64,000 nucleotides of DNA, taken from contig JAWKVD010000008.1 of assembly GCA_041398225.1 (NCBI GenBank), positions 62,001 through 126,000 of the forward strand, given 5' to 3'. The translations under genes were made by a program, and so were the position numbers. A model generated the notes under the pieces. The model made no database searches. It was given only the letters and a program-made list of their open reading frames with translations, and was not told the origin of the DNA. This DNA comes from JAWKVD01 sp041398225 (lineage in GTDB: Bacteria; Pseudomonadota; Alphaproteobacteria; Caulobacterales; Hyphomonadaceae). Shown here one piece after another: positions 9,135-18,082 of this stretch (position 1 is the first letter of the stretch; each line of letters starts with the position of its first letter).

Positions 9135-9885
9135 ATGGCCGGCCACAGCAAATGGGCCAACATCCAGCACCGCAAGGGCAAGGCCGACAAGGCCAAGGCC
9201 AAGCTGTTCTCGAAACTGTCCAAGGAGATCACGGTGGCGGCCAATGGGCGCGCCCGATCCCGACATGAACCCGCGCCTGCGCCTGGCGATGAACAACGCC
9301 CGGGCCGCGTCCATGCCCAAGGACAACATCCAGCGCGCCATCGACAAGGCGGCCGGGGGCGACGACGCCAATTACGAGCAGATCCGCTATGAGGGCTTCG
9401 GTCCCGGCGGCGTCGGCCTGATCGTCGAATGCCAGACCGACAACCGCAACCGCGCGGCGGGCGACGTCCGCGCCGCCTTCACCAAGAATGGCGGCAATCT
9501 CGGCCAGACCGGCGCGGTCTCCTCAGGCTTCGAGAATGTCGGCGAGATCGTCTTCCCGCCCGAAGCCGGCGAAGAAGAAGGGATCATGATGGCCGCCATC
9601 GAGGCGGAGCAGCCTCCGACATCGTCAGCGACGAGGACGGCCACACCATCTACACCTCGCGCGAAGAGCTGATGGCGGTGTCCTCGGCGCTCGAGGGCAA
9701 GTTCAAGGCGGAAGCCACCTCCACCAACCTGATCTGGAAACCGCTCAACACGGTGCAGGTGGCGGGCGAGGACAGCCGACAAGCTGTTCAAGATGCTGGA
9801 GGTTCTCGACGACCTCGACGACGTTCAGAACGTCTACAGCAATTACGAACTCTCCGAGGAAGAGATGGCCCGCCTGGCGGGGTGA
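9135..9885 (+). pseudogene. yebC: YebC/PmpR family regulator, interrupted by three frameshifts
   Basis: The whole YebC/TACO1 protein can be read, but only in three frames. MAGHSKWANIQHRKGKAD leads to ITVAA; at about 9243 the frame shifts (net -2) into MGAPDPDMNPRLRLA. At about 9607-9611 it shifts (net -1) into ASDIVSDEDGHTIYTS. At about 9777 it shifts again (net -2) into DKLFKMLEVLDDLDDVQNV and ends ELSEEEMARLAG-stop. With the five bases restored the product is about 251 residues, the family norm. YebC proteins relieve ribosome stalling or act as regulators. Either the gene is dead or the assembly has local errors; the perfectly preserved protein sequence favours errors. Confidence 0.85.
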
Positions 9886-10738
9886 GGAACAATCTCAGGC
9901 ATCCGCGGGGCGGCATGCGGCCGCATGCCGGGGACGATTTGGTCGGGGACCAAATCGCGTGACAGAACGCCGAGCGCAAGCGAGGGCCGAATCGTCTCTG
10001 CGAGACGCTTTCCATCGCGATCACCCACCTTGTCATCCCGGGCGAGGGCGCGGACGAGTCCGGCCGAGACCGGGACCATTCTTCAACACTGGTCGATTTC
10101 GAAGCGTCTGCTATGCAGACGCGTCCCCAGCCGGACGGCGCAGCCGTCCGGAATCAGCCGGGGTCCAGTTCGGAAAAACCTGCCGCCTCCGGCGTCTTCT
10201 TGGCTTAGGAGACTGGACCCCATCCTTCGCTGGGGACGCTCTCGAGACAGCTTCCAGGACTAATCCGACCCACTTTGTTTCACCCCCATGTTCTCCTCGC
10301 GTCTGGCGCGGGGAGGGTTCGAAAGCTCCGAACTTCTTGAATGTCAGCGCCGGCTGGCGTGTGATGCAGGCGGGGTGAAATCCGTCTTGCGTCTGCAAAC
10401 AGGCTCCGGGGTGTCGAAGCCGGGGTTCCAGGTCTCGCGGAGAGATCTGCACGTGGGTCAGGATGCGGAAATGGGTCCAAATGCTGGACGTGGGCCGTGT
10501 GATCTCTGACGATCAGAGACGGACGGTGTTCCCCAGCCAAACCCGCCAGCCGCACCGGATCTCAAACCGGCCGCGGGGCGCGTGACGATCGCGTCTTACG
10601 CCAACCGCAAGGTTGGCAACTTACCCGGCGCGGCCCCACGCGCCCCGGCCTCCCCAACTCGCATGGGGAGCAACGCAAACCCGGACGGCGCAAGCCGGTC
10701 CGGCCAAACGCATTGGGTCAGGGAGTCCGGGCTTGCCT
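9886..10738. repeat. Non-coding gap packed with short inverted repeats
   Basis: I find no credible gene in this 853-base gap. It holds at least seven compact hairpins with 3-4 base loops: a perfect 20-base palindrome at 9911-9930; 10-bp arms at 9935-9944/9948-9957; 8-bp at 10104-10111/10115-10122; 9-bp at 10131-10139/10143-10151; 7-bp at 10503-10509/10513-10519; 7-bp with a GCAA loop at 10600-10606/10611-10617; and one near 10681-10704, also with a GCAA loop. A wider pair, GGGTCCAGT (10161-10169) and ACTGGACCC (10212-10220), flanks a 42-base spacer. None has a T-tract, so they look like dispersed palindromic repeats rather than terminators. Confidence 0.65.
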
Positions 10739-11587
10739 CTAGGCTTTCAGGCGTTCGGCGCGCTGCGGATTGTTGGCGTTCAGCCAGGCGTCGGCCATCG
10801 GCGTCAGCCAGCGGTTCACCCGCTCCACGAAGGCCGTCACGTCGTCCGGATCGCCGCTCGGGCGGGTCGCCATGCGATAGGCCCGGTGGATGTCGCGGGT
10901 GCGGCCCGGATAATCCAGCAGGAACAGGTCGCGCCGGAGATCGAGGTCCTCGGTGTAGATCTGCTCACGCTCCATCACCAGCGCGAAGGCCGCCGCCAGC
11001 ACCGCGGCGCCGGCGTCCATCGCCGCCGCCTTCACGCGCTCCGCGCCGCGCGAGGCCAGCGCGCGGGCCGAGGCGTTGGAGAGCCGGGCGCGCAGGTTGA
11101 GGATGTCCTGGTTCATCACCGCCATGTCGAGGCGCTGCGGCGCCAGCATGCGGCTCATATTGCGGCCCGCGACGCAGATCGAATTGACCGCGAGGCGGAA
11201 GCGCGCCGGAGAGAACACGTTGTCGGCGGTGAACACTTCCTTCCACTCGAACACCGCGATCACGATGCGACCGAGATCGGGATGGCGGCGGCGAAGCTCG
11301 GCGGTCACCGCGCATTCCCACTCCTCGTGGCGCCCGCGCGCCGTGCCCGATCCGACGCGGAGCAGAACGAAGATCGCCGCGCCGCCCCGGCGGCCGCGCG
11401 CCGCGGGTCCGGACAGATAGACCGAGTGGAGGCGGTCGCCATAACGCTCCAGCGCGAGATCGGCGGCTTCCTCCGCCGCTTCGATCGCCTGAACCGGCGC
11501 CTGTTCGCGCGGGACGGCGGCGTTGGTGACGCGGCCCCAATGATCCTGCGGCCAGAACTCGCCTCGAAGCTGGGCCGTCTTGCTCAT
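10739..11587 (-). CDS. Nucleotidyltransferase-like protein, probably catalytically degenerate
   Basis: 282-residue protein. Residues around 55-80 (HSVYLSGPAARGRRGGAAIFVLL) look like the beta-strand/GS-loop/strand core of minimal nucleotidyltransferases. However, the usual GS-x10-D-x-D pattern is lost: the loop is SGPAARG and no metal-binding Asp pair follows. The rest is mainly helical, with a C-terminal part (YPGRTRDIHRAYRMA, then VERVNRWLTPM) resembling a HEPN-like helical domain. The fold assignment is an inference from pattern only. It is a single gene downstream of mrp, with an AT-rich promoter region full of TTAA motifs. Confidence 0.5.
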   Translation of the reverse strand: MSKTAQLRGEFWPQDHWGRVTNAAVPREQAPVQAIEAAEEAADLALERYGDRLHSVYLSGPAARGRRGGAAIFVLLRVGSGTARGRHEEWECAVTAELRRRHPDLGRIVIAVFEWKEVFTADNVFSPARFRLAVNSICVAGRNMSRMLAPQRLDMAVMNQDILNLRARLSNASARALASRGAERVKAAAMDAGAAVLAAAFALVMEREQIYTEDLDLRRDLFLLDYPGRTRDIHRAYRMATRPSGDPDDVTAFVERVNRWLTPMADAWLNANNPQRAERLKA

Positions 11588-11639
11588 CGTCCGCTCCCTT
11601 ACGCTTTGGGCGCGACGACCGTACGCCGCGCCGACACTC

Positions 11640-11815
11640 GGGAGGGGCAGACAAGACGCGTTAACACTTTAACGCTGCAACCGGCCCTCACCGTAAACAA
11701 AACGTTAAGTGAGAACGGGCGCGGTTCAAGTGGATTCAACTGTTGACGAACAGGAAGCCCGCCTCCTGTGCATCGTTTCGCGACGCAAAGGTTAACGAAT
11801 GCGCAGCCGTTAACG
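11640..11815. promoter_or_regulatory. AT-rich region with repeated CGTTAA/TTAACG motifs
   Basis: This segment lies between the start of the nucleotidyltransferase-like gene and the stop of mrp. It contains GCGTTAA-CACT-TTAACGC, a perfect 7-bp inverted repeat (11658-11675), CGTTAAG (11703-11709), and GTTAACG (11791-11797) facing CGTTAAC (11808-11814). A GANTC site (GATTC) also occurs. TTAA half-sites recall CtrA boxes, but none shows the standard TTAA-N7-TTAA spacing. It probably carries the promoter of the minus-strand gene. Confidence 0.4.
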
Positions 11816-12949
11816 CTATTCGAAGACGATCTTCGGGGCGGGCTTCGATGCGCCCGCCGAGGCCGCCGACAGGATCGCATCGGCCAGCAGGCGAAAGGCT
11901 TGCGTCGCCGGCTCGGCGCCGGTCGCGGCCGGAACGCCGTCGTCGCCGCCTTCGCGAAGCTGCGGAAGAATGGGCAGCGCGCCGAGGAAAGGCACGCCCA
12001 TCTCGGTCGCGGTGCGTTGCGCGCCGCCTTCGCCGAAAATGTGGTGGCGGGCGCCGTCCGGGGTTTCGAACCACGCCATGTTCTCGATCACGCCGAGGAT
12101 CGGCACGGCGGTCTTGCGGAACATCTCCACGCCGCGGCGCACATCGGCCAGCGCCACTTCCTGCGGGGTCGAGACGATCACCGCGCCTGAGAGAGGCAGG
12201 CGCTGAACGAGCGTGAGCTGCACTTCGCCGGTGCCCGGCGGGGTGTCGATGAACAGAACGTCGAGATCGCCCCAGCTCGTGTCCTGGATCATCTGGGTGA
12301 TCGCCGAAACCACCATCGGCCCGCGCCAGGCGACGGCCTTGGCCGGGTCGACCAGATAGCCCAGCGACATGGTCTCCACGCCATGCGCGCGCACCGGGCG
12401 CAGGCGCTTGTCGTCGGTCAGCTCCGGCTTGCGGTCGACGGTTCCCATCATGGTGGGAACGGAGGGGCCGAAAACGTCGGCGTCGAGCAGGCCGACGCGC
12501 AGTCCCATGTGCGCTGCGGCGACCGCGAGATTGGCGGCGGTGGTCGATTTGCCGACGCCGCCCTTGGCGGAGGCGACCGCGATCAGCAGGCGCGCGGGGC
12601 CGGCGGCCGGTGCGCGCCCAGACGGCGCGGACGGGGCGGATGGCGCGGCGGCGGGCTTGGGGCTGGACTTCGGTTGCGGCGGTGCGCCCGCCGGCAGGTC
12701 GGAGGTCAGAACGGCGGTGACGCCGGTCACGCCGGGAACCGAGGCGACGGCCTCGCTGGCCATGAGGCGCAGCGGTTCGTCGGCCTGGCCGCGCGCGGTC
12801 TCGATGGCGAAGCCGACCTTGCCGTCGGGCCGGACCACAAGTCCGGACACGCGGCCGGAGGCATGGAGCCCCTGGTCGCCGCTCTCCGGGTCGGGGATGG
12901 CGTCGAGCACGGCGATGACGGCGGTCTTGATGTCGTGGGGCGTCGGCAT
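11816..12949 (-). CDS. mrp: Mrp/ApbC-type P-loop ATPase, Fe-S cluster carrier
   Basis: 377-residue protein. An N-terminal MIP18-like (DUF59) region (residues 1-95, TPHDIKTAVIAVLDAIPDPESG) is followed by a Pro/Ala linker and a ParA/MinD-type ATPase. The deviant Walker A is SAKGGVGKSTTAANLA, with DADVFGPSVP and FIDTPPGTGE. Family members bind and transfer Fe-S clusters. The C-terminal CxxC that bridges the dimer in E. coli Mrp is absent here: the region after IENMAWF reads ETPDGARHHIFGEGG. The start at 12949 fits the family N-terminus; an upstream start would add 12 Arg-rich residues. Confidence 0.88.
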   Translation of the reverse strand: MPTPHDIKTAVIAVLDAIPDPESGDQGLHASGRVSGLVVRPDGKVGFAIETARGQADEPLRLMASEAVASVPGVTGVTAVLTSDLPAGAPPQPKSSPKPAAAPSAPSAPSGRAPAAGPARLLIAVASAKGGVGKSTTAANLAVAAAHMGLRVGLLDADVFGPSVPTMMGTVDRKPELTDDKRLRPVRAHGVETMSLGYLVDPAKAVAWRGPMVVSAITQMIQDTSWGDLDVLFIDTPPGTGEVQLTLVQRLPLSGAVIVSTPQEVALADVRRGVEMFRKTAVPILGVIENMAWFETPDGARHHIFGEGGAQRTATEMGVPFLGALPILPQLREGGDDGVPAATGAEPATQAFRLLADAILSAASAGASKPAPKIVFE

Positions 12950-13022
12950 GGGCGAGGGGCTACGCCGCTTCACGCGCCGCCACAAGCCGTCCGGCGACGG
13001 CGGCTGCGTTCAGGCCAACCGT

Positions 13023-14009
13023 TCAGGCGGAGCGGGGGAGGAGTTTTCCGGCGAGCGTGCGCCAGCCTTGCGCCAGGATCGCGCCGGCGACCTTCGCGTC
13101 CGAGGCCATCACGGCGACGGCCCGGTCGATGCGTCCGCGCCGCATCGCCTCGACGAAGTCGATCCACGCCACCCAGCGGTTCACGGTGTGGCGATGGGAT
13201 CTGAGCGCGTCACGTTCGCCCGCCGTCAGGCCGGGCAGGGCGAGCAGGCGGTCGTCGGCCGCGACGAAGGCGGCCATGTCGGTCCGGCGCCGGGTGTCCG
13301 CCAGCGATCCGGCCCGCATGACGGAGACATAGCCCGCCGCCGGGATCAGCCGCATGCGCGCGCCGGCCGCAAGAAGGCGGGCGTAGAGATCGAAGTCCTC
13401 GCCCAGGCGCATGGTCTCGTCATAGCGAACGGCGTGTTGATCCATCAGCGCGCGGCGGATGAGGGGCTTGATGAAGCCGAGTTCGCCGCGCGGACGTTTG
13501 GGGTCGGGAAGGTTGGCGCGCACGAAGCTTTCGAGCGTCAGGTCGGAGGCCTGTTCGGGGCGGTCGCGGAACCACAGCGGCGCGCGGGTTTCCGGATCGG
13601 CGCCCTCGGCGAGCTGCAGCAGGTCGTCGGCGATCATGTCGTAGCCGTCCTGCGCCGTCTTCAGCAGCACGGCGAGACGTCCGGGCTCCATATAGTCGTC
13701 GCTGTCGAGCACGCAGAACCAGGGCGCCTTCGAGACCTCAAGGGCCGCGTTGCGCGCCCGCGAGGGCCCGCCATTGGTTTCAAGCGCGATCACTTTCAGG
13801 CGAGACGTTCCGTCATCGGCGGCGCGCGCCTGCTCCAGCGTGCGTCCCTCGTCGCCGGAGGCGTCGTCGACGACGATCACCTCAACGGCTTCGGGTTGCG
13901 CCAGCGCGCTGCGCACGGCGCGCGCGACGGTGGCGCCGGCGCGCCAGGCCGCGATCACCACCGCAACGCCGTTTTCCCGCGCGGTATTCTGGTTTTCTGC
14001 AGCGTCCAT
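13023..14009 (-). CDS. Glycosyltransferase family 2
   Basis: 328-residue GT-A fold enzyme. The nucleotide-sugar site is at the N-terminus: VAVVIAAWRAGATVARAVRSA, then VIVVDDASGDEG and NGGPSRARNAAL, and the DxD metal motif is VLDSDDY. The C-terminal part is helical and rich in Arg. These enzymes add sugars to surface glycans; the acceptor is unknown. The stop lies about 70 bases upstream of the mrp start on the same strand, so they may be co-transcribed. It diverges from hflK. Confidence 0.88.
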   Translation of the reverse strand: MDAAENQNTARENGVAVVIAAWRAGATVARAVRSALAQPEAVEVIVVDDASGDEGRTLEQARAADDGTSRLKVIALETNGGPSRARNAALEVSKAPWFCVLDSDDYMEPGRLAVLLKTAQDGYDMIADDLLQLAEGADPETRAPLWFRDRPEQASDLTLESFVRANLPDPKRPRGELGFIKPLIRRALMDQHAVRYDETMRLGEDFDLYARLLAAGARMRLIPAAGYVSVMRAGSLADTRRRTDMAAFVAADDRLLALPGLTAGERDALRSHRHTVNRWVAWIDFVEAMRRGRIDRAVAVMASDAKVAGAILAQGWRTLAGKLLPRSA

Positions 14010-14274
14010 GCTTGGTTAATCACCCGGATGCGGTATGTCCGCGGTTCGCGAATTCGGTCCCCATTGGGTGCAAGATATTCGCCATCTTCCGGCGCGTCGG
14101 GTCTTCGATGCGCGTATCGTCGCGCAAGTTAGGCCGAAATATGCGTTACTGTCGCGTGTAAGGCGAATGCGGAATACGTGTTGGGTCTTGAAGCGCATTA
14201 GTTGATGCGCAACTCGTTGGTGTCACAAGTTCGTCCAAGCGACGCGAACGCAATGTCTGTGTGTAGGAGGGGTA

Positions 14275-15423
14275 ATGCCCTGGAATGATCAGAAGGGCGG
14301 CGGGCCCTGGGGAAGTTCCGGAGGAGGCTCTGGCGGCTCCAGCGGCAACGGAAACGGCGACGGCGACAGTCCCTGGGGACGTCCCGGACGCGGCGGGAAG
14401 GGCGGCGGCGAAGGCTCCGACCGTCCCGATCTCGAGGAAACGCTGCGCCGGATGCAGGACCGCTTTCGCCAGCGCCGTTCGGGCGGCGGCGGAACCGGCG
14501 GCGGCGGCCGTTCAGGCGGCGGCGGACGCAGCTTCGGGACCACGGGTCTTCTGATCCTTCTCGGCGTCGGCCTCGTCGGCTGGCTGATGACCGGCGTCTA
14601 TCAGGTCAACGAACAGGAAAGCGCCGTCGTTCTGCGCTTCGGCAAGGTCCACCGCACGGTCGGTCCGGGCTTCCAGGTGCGTCTGCCCAATCCGATCGAG
14701 GACGACATCATCGTTCCGGTGAACCGCATCGTCGAAACCCAGATCGGCAACCGTCCGGAAGAGAGCCTGATGCTGACGGGCGACGAGAACATCGTCGACA
14801 TCGATTTCTCCATCAACTGGAAGATCAATTCGCCGCAGCAATACCTGTTCAACATCGCGGACCCGGAAGAGCTCATCAAACAGGTCGGCGAGAGCGCGAT
14901 GCGCGAAGTCGTCGGCACCAGCTCGTTCGAACCGATCACGACCGGCGACCGGACCGGCGTCGAAGAGCGCGTGAAGCAGCTGATGCAGACCACGCTCAAC
15001 AACTACACGGCCGGCATCGAGATCGTCTCGATCTCGCTGAAGGAAGCGTCGGCTCCGGCCGACGTCGTGGAGGTCCAGCGCGACGTGTCGAACGCCGAGC
15101 AGGACCGCGCCAAGCGCATCAACGAAGCCAACCAGTACCGCAACCAGGTGGTGCCGCAGGCTCGAGGCGAAGCGCAGCGCACCATCCAGGAAGCCGAGGC
15201 CTACAAGGAATCGCAGGTCGCGATCGCCCGAGGCGAGGCCGACCGGTTCCGTCTCATCTACGAGCAGTATCAGAAGGCGCCGCGCGTCACGCGCGAACGC
15301 ATGTTCCTTGAAACCATGGAGGCCGTGCTCGGCCGCACCGACAAGGTGATCCTGGATTCGAAAAGCGGAACCGTGCCCGTCCTTCCGCTCGACCTGATGC
15401 GCAACAAGGACGCCAGCCAGTAA
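14275..15423 (+). CDS. hflK: HflK, membrane regulator of FtsH
   Basis: 382-residue subunit of the HflK-HflC cage that surrounds the FtsH protease and controls membrane protein quality control. The N-terminus is a Gly/Ser-rich cytoplasmic stretch (PWNDQKGGGPWG, then poly-Gly around residues 70-85). One transmembrane helix spans about 89-109 (LLILLGVGLVGWLMTGVY). The SPFH/Band 7 domain follows, with VNEQESAVVLRFGK and an Ala/Glu/Arg-rich coiled coil. AGGAGGGGTA sits directly before the ATG, a near-ideal ribosome site. The stop overlaps the hflC start by one base. Confidence 0.96.
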   Translation: MPWNDQKGGGPWGSSGGGSGGSSGNGNGDGDSPWGRPGRGGKGGGEGSDRPDLEETLRRMQDRFRQRRSGGGGTGGGGRSGGGGRSFGTTGLLILLGVGLVGWLMTGVYQVNEQESAVVLRFGKVHRTVGPGFQVRLPNPIEDDIIVPVNRIVETQIGNRPEESLMLTGDENIVDIDFSINWKINSPQQYLFNIADPEELIKQVGESAMREVVGTSSFEPITTGDRTGVEERVKQLMQTTLNNYTAGIEIVSISLKEASAPADVVEVQRDVSNAEQDRAKRINEANQYRNQVVPQARGEAQRTIQEAEAYKESQVAIARGEADRFRLIYEQYQKAPRVTRERMFLETMEAVLGRTDKVILDSKSGTVPVLPLDLMRNKDASQ

Positions 15424-16310
15424 TGCAGCGCTTTCTCATCTCTGTCGGGGTTCTGGCCGCCATTGCGCTGGTGATCCTGGCGAACGCCTTCTACATCGTG
15501 CGCGTCGACCAGCAGGCGATCCTGCTGCAGTTCGGCCGCCAGGTCGACGTGATCAACGCGGGCGACAACCAGCAGGAAGGCCTGCACTTCAAGATTCCGA
15601 TCGTCCAGAACGTGAAGTTCTACGACAAGAAGAATCTCGGCTACGATCTGGCCCAGCAGGAGATCATCGCGGGCGACCAGCAACGTCTGATCGTCGACGC
15701 CATCGCGCGCTACCGCATCAAGGATCCGCTGCAATTCTATCGCGCTTCGCAGGGCGGCAATATGGCCTATGGCGAAGCGCAGCTTTCGCAGCGCCTCACC
15801 GCCGCGCTTCGCGGCGTGCTCGGCAAGGTGCCGACGCCGGACATCATCTCGGGCCAGCGCGCCCAGCTGATGCAGGAGATTCGCACCCAGCTTCAGTCGA
15901 CGATGGCGAGCTTCGGGGTCGAGATCATCGACGTCCGCATCCGCCGCGCCGACCTGCCGCAAGCCAACTCCGAACGCGTCTACGAGCGCATGAAGTCGGA
16001 GCTGCAGCAGAAGGCCAAGCAATACCGCGCCGAGGGCGAGGAGCAGTACCAGATCATCGTCGGCGACGCCGAGAAGCAGGTGCAGGTGATCCGCGCCGAA
16101 GCCAACGAGCAGGCCAACCGGCTGCGCGGCGAGGGCGACGCGGAACGGAACACGATCTACGCCGCCGCGTACAATCGCGATCCGGAGTTCTTCGCCTTCT
16201 ATCGCTCAATGCTGGCCTATGAGCGTTCGATCAAGGCGGGCACGCCTCTGGTGCTGTCGCCGGATTCGCCGTTCTTCAAGTATTTCGGCGATCCTGACGG
16301 CAAGAAGTGA
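15423..16310 (+). CDS. hflC: HflC, membrane regulator of FtsH
   Basis: 295-residue partner of HflK, inserted in the inner membrane by a helix at about residues 4-25 and exposing its SPFH domain to the periplasm. Diagnostic segments are NAFYIVRVDQQAILLQFG, SGQRAQLMQEI and IIDVRIRRADLPQ. The C-terminal helix ends in PDSPFFKYF, typical of HflC. Its ATG shares the last base of the hflK stop, so the two subunits are translationally coupled, as expected for an equimolar complex. An intrinsic terminator follows the gene. Confidence 0.96.
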   Translation: MQRFLISVGVLAAIALVILANAFYIVRVDQQAILLQFGRQVDVINAGDNQQEGLHFKIPIVQNVKFYDKKNLGYDLAQQEIIAGDQQRLIVDAIARYRIKDPLQFYRASQGGNMAYGEAQLSQRLTAALRGVLGKVPTPDIISGQRAQLMQEIRTQLQSTMASFGVEIIDVRIRRADLPQANSERVYERMKSELQQKAKQYRAEGEEQYQIIVGDAEKQVQVIRAEANEQANRLRGEGDAERNTIYAAAYNRDPEFFAFYRSMLAYERSIKAGTPLVLSPDSPFFKYFGDPDGKK

Positions 16311-16339
16311 TCGGCCGGTGACGGGCCTTAAATGACGGG

Positions 16340-16375
16340 CGGCGGGACGGCGACAGGCTGTCCCGCCGTCGTTTT
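16340..16375 (+). terminator. Intrinsic terminator after hflC
   Basis: CGGCGGGAC (16340-16348) pairs with GTCCCGCCG (16360-16368) around an 11-base loop and is followed by TCGTTTTC. It would end the hflKC transcript about 30 bases past the stop codon, separating it from degP. Confidence 0.7.
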
Positions 16376-16571
16376 CTCCGGGCCGGCCCGTAGCCGCCTG
16401 TCGGACTCTCTGCGGGCAAGCCGTCTTCGCTGAAGTCGTCTTCTCTGGGTCGTCTACGCACAGGGATGTGAAGGCGCGGGCGCCGGCATGTGGGGCGCGT
16501 TCTTGCGAAAGCGATTGTTTGGGGCCAGTCTGCCACGGTCCCGATCGCCGCAGCACAGGTCGCGCACATTC

Positions 16572-18050
16572 ATGCCCGCTACGCCTATGTCTCGTATGTT
16601 CAAGCCGGCGTCCAAGACCGCCCGAACCCTCGTCAGGGGGCTCATCGCGGCGTTCGCCGGCCTGACACTCGGCGCGCCCGCCCTGCCGGCGCTGGCGCAG
16701 GCGCCGGATCGGCCGGGCCTGTCCGGAGAGGATTTCTCGAAGCTTTCGAAGAAGCTGATGCCGTCCGTGGTCAACATCTCCACGCGGCAGGTGGTGACCG
16801 CCGACGGCCTGCCGAAATACGCGCCGGGTTCGCCGCTTGAGCAGTTCAACGACTTTTTCGGCCGGGGCACGCCCGGCGTGCGGCGTCAGTCTTCGCTTGG
16901 CTCGGGCTTCATCATCGACGCGCAGGGCCATGTGGTCACCAACAATCATGTGATCGAAGGCGCCGACGAGATCGACGTGATCCTGTCGGACGGCACGGTG
17001 ATGCCGGCCAAGCTGGTCGGGCGCGACACCGACACCGACCTCGCCCTGCTGAAGGTCGATTCCAAGACGGCGCTGACGCCGGTGCCGTGGGGCGATTCCG
17101 ACCATGCCGATGTGGGGCAGTGGGTGCTGGCGATCGGCAACCCGTTCGGTCTTGGCGGAACGGTCACGGCGGGCATCATTTCGGCGCGCAACCGCGATAT
17201 CTCGGCCGGCTCGTTCGACGACTTCATCCAGACCGACGCCGCGATCAACCGCGGCAACTCCGGCGGTCCCCTGTTCAACCTGCAGGGCGAGGTGATCGGC
17301 ATTAACACGGCGATCTTCTCGCCGGGCGACAGCGGCGGATCGGTCGGCGTCGGCTTTTCGGTTCCCTCCAATCTCGCCAAGACGGTCGTCGGCCAGCTCA
17401 AGCAGTATGGCGCGACGCGGCGCGGCACGATGGGCGTGCGGGTGCGCAGCGTCGATCAGGCGATCGCTGAAAGCTACGGACTGAAGCGTCCGGAAGGCGC
17501 CATCATCACCAGCATCGAGAAGGACGGGCCGGCGGCCAAGGCGGGGCTGCAGGTGGGCGACCTGATCACCGCCTTCAACAACCAGACGATCAAGGAATCG
17601 CGCGATCTGTCGCGCATCATCTCGGTGGCGCAGGTCGGATCGAAGATGAGCGTGCGCTATATCCGCAAGCGCAAGCCGGGATCGACCACGATCACCCTGG
17701 CGCCGGCCGCGCCGGTGAAGACCGAGGAAGCCGGCGACAATCACGTGCAGCTTGAAGAGCTGTCGAACATTATCGGCGTGCGGTTCCGGCCGATCACCGA
17801 TTCCGACCGCCGCCGCAACCGCATTCCCAATTCGGTCAAAGGGCTGATCGTCGATCAGGTCGAGACCGGATCGGACGCGCTCGGCCGGCTCAGGATCGGT
17901 TCGGTTGTCACCGAGGTGAACTTCCAGCCCGTCACGTCGGTCGATCAGGCGATTTCGGCGGCCGAGGCGGCGGCGCGGGAGAGCCGACCGGTACTGCTTC
18001 AGATCTGGGGCGACGGCGAGGCGAGCTTCATCTCGGTGAAGACCAAGTAG
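16572..18050 (+). CDS. degP: DegP/DegQ-type periplasmic serine protease (Do family)
   Basis: Trypsin-like protease and chaperone of the periplasm, with two PDZ domains. From the start at 16572 it is 492 residues: a signal peptide (ending ALPALAQ), then a catalytic triad of His126 (NNHVIEG), Asp156 (DTDLALLKVD) and Ser230 (RGNSGGP). PDZ1 covers the region with GAIITSIEKDGPAAKAGLQ, and PDZ2 lies near KGLIVDQVETGSDA. An ATG at 16488 would add 28 residues ahead of a normal signal peptide, and one at 16587 is also possible. The hflK-hflC-degP-serB-miaA order is a common alphaproteobacterial arrangement. Confidence 0.93.
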   Translation: MPATPMSRMFKPASKTARTLVRGLIAAFAGLTLGAPALPALAQAPDRPGLSGEDFSKLSKKLMPSVVNISTRQVVTADGLPKYAPGSPLEQFNDFFGRGTPGVRRQSSLGSGFIIDAQGHVVTNNHVIEGADEIDVILSDGTVMPAKLVGRDTDTDLALLKVDSKTALTPVPWGDSDHADVGQWVLAIGNPFGLGGTVTAGIISARNRDISAGSFDDFIQTDAAINRGNSGGPLFNLQGEVIGINTAIFSPGDSGGSVGVGFSVPSNLAKTVVGQLKQYGATRRGTMGVRVRSVDQAIAESYGLKRPEGAIITSIEKDGPAAKAGLQVGDLITAFNNQTIKESRDLSRIISVAQVGSKMSVRYIRKRKPGSTTITLAPAAPVKTEEAGDNHVQLEELSNIIGVRFRPITDSDRRRNRIPNSVKGLIVDQVETGSDALGRLRIGSVVTEVNFQPVTSVDQAISAAEAAARESRPVLLQIWGDGEASFISVKTK

Positions 18051-18082
18051 CGCATCGCCGGCGGCCGCAGTCAGCCGGGCGG

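Noticed and set aside
14187..14210. CTTGAA before hflK, considered as a heat-shock (sigma-32) promoter.
   Set aside because: The expected CCCCATNT-like -10 box is missing at the right distance.
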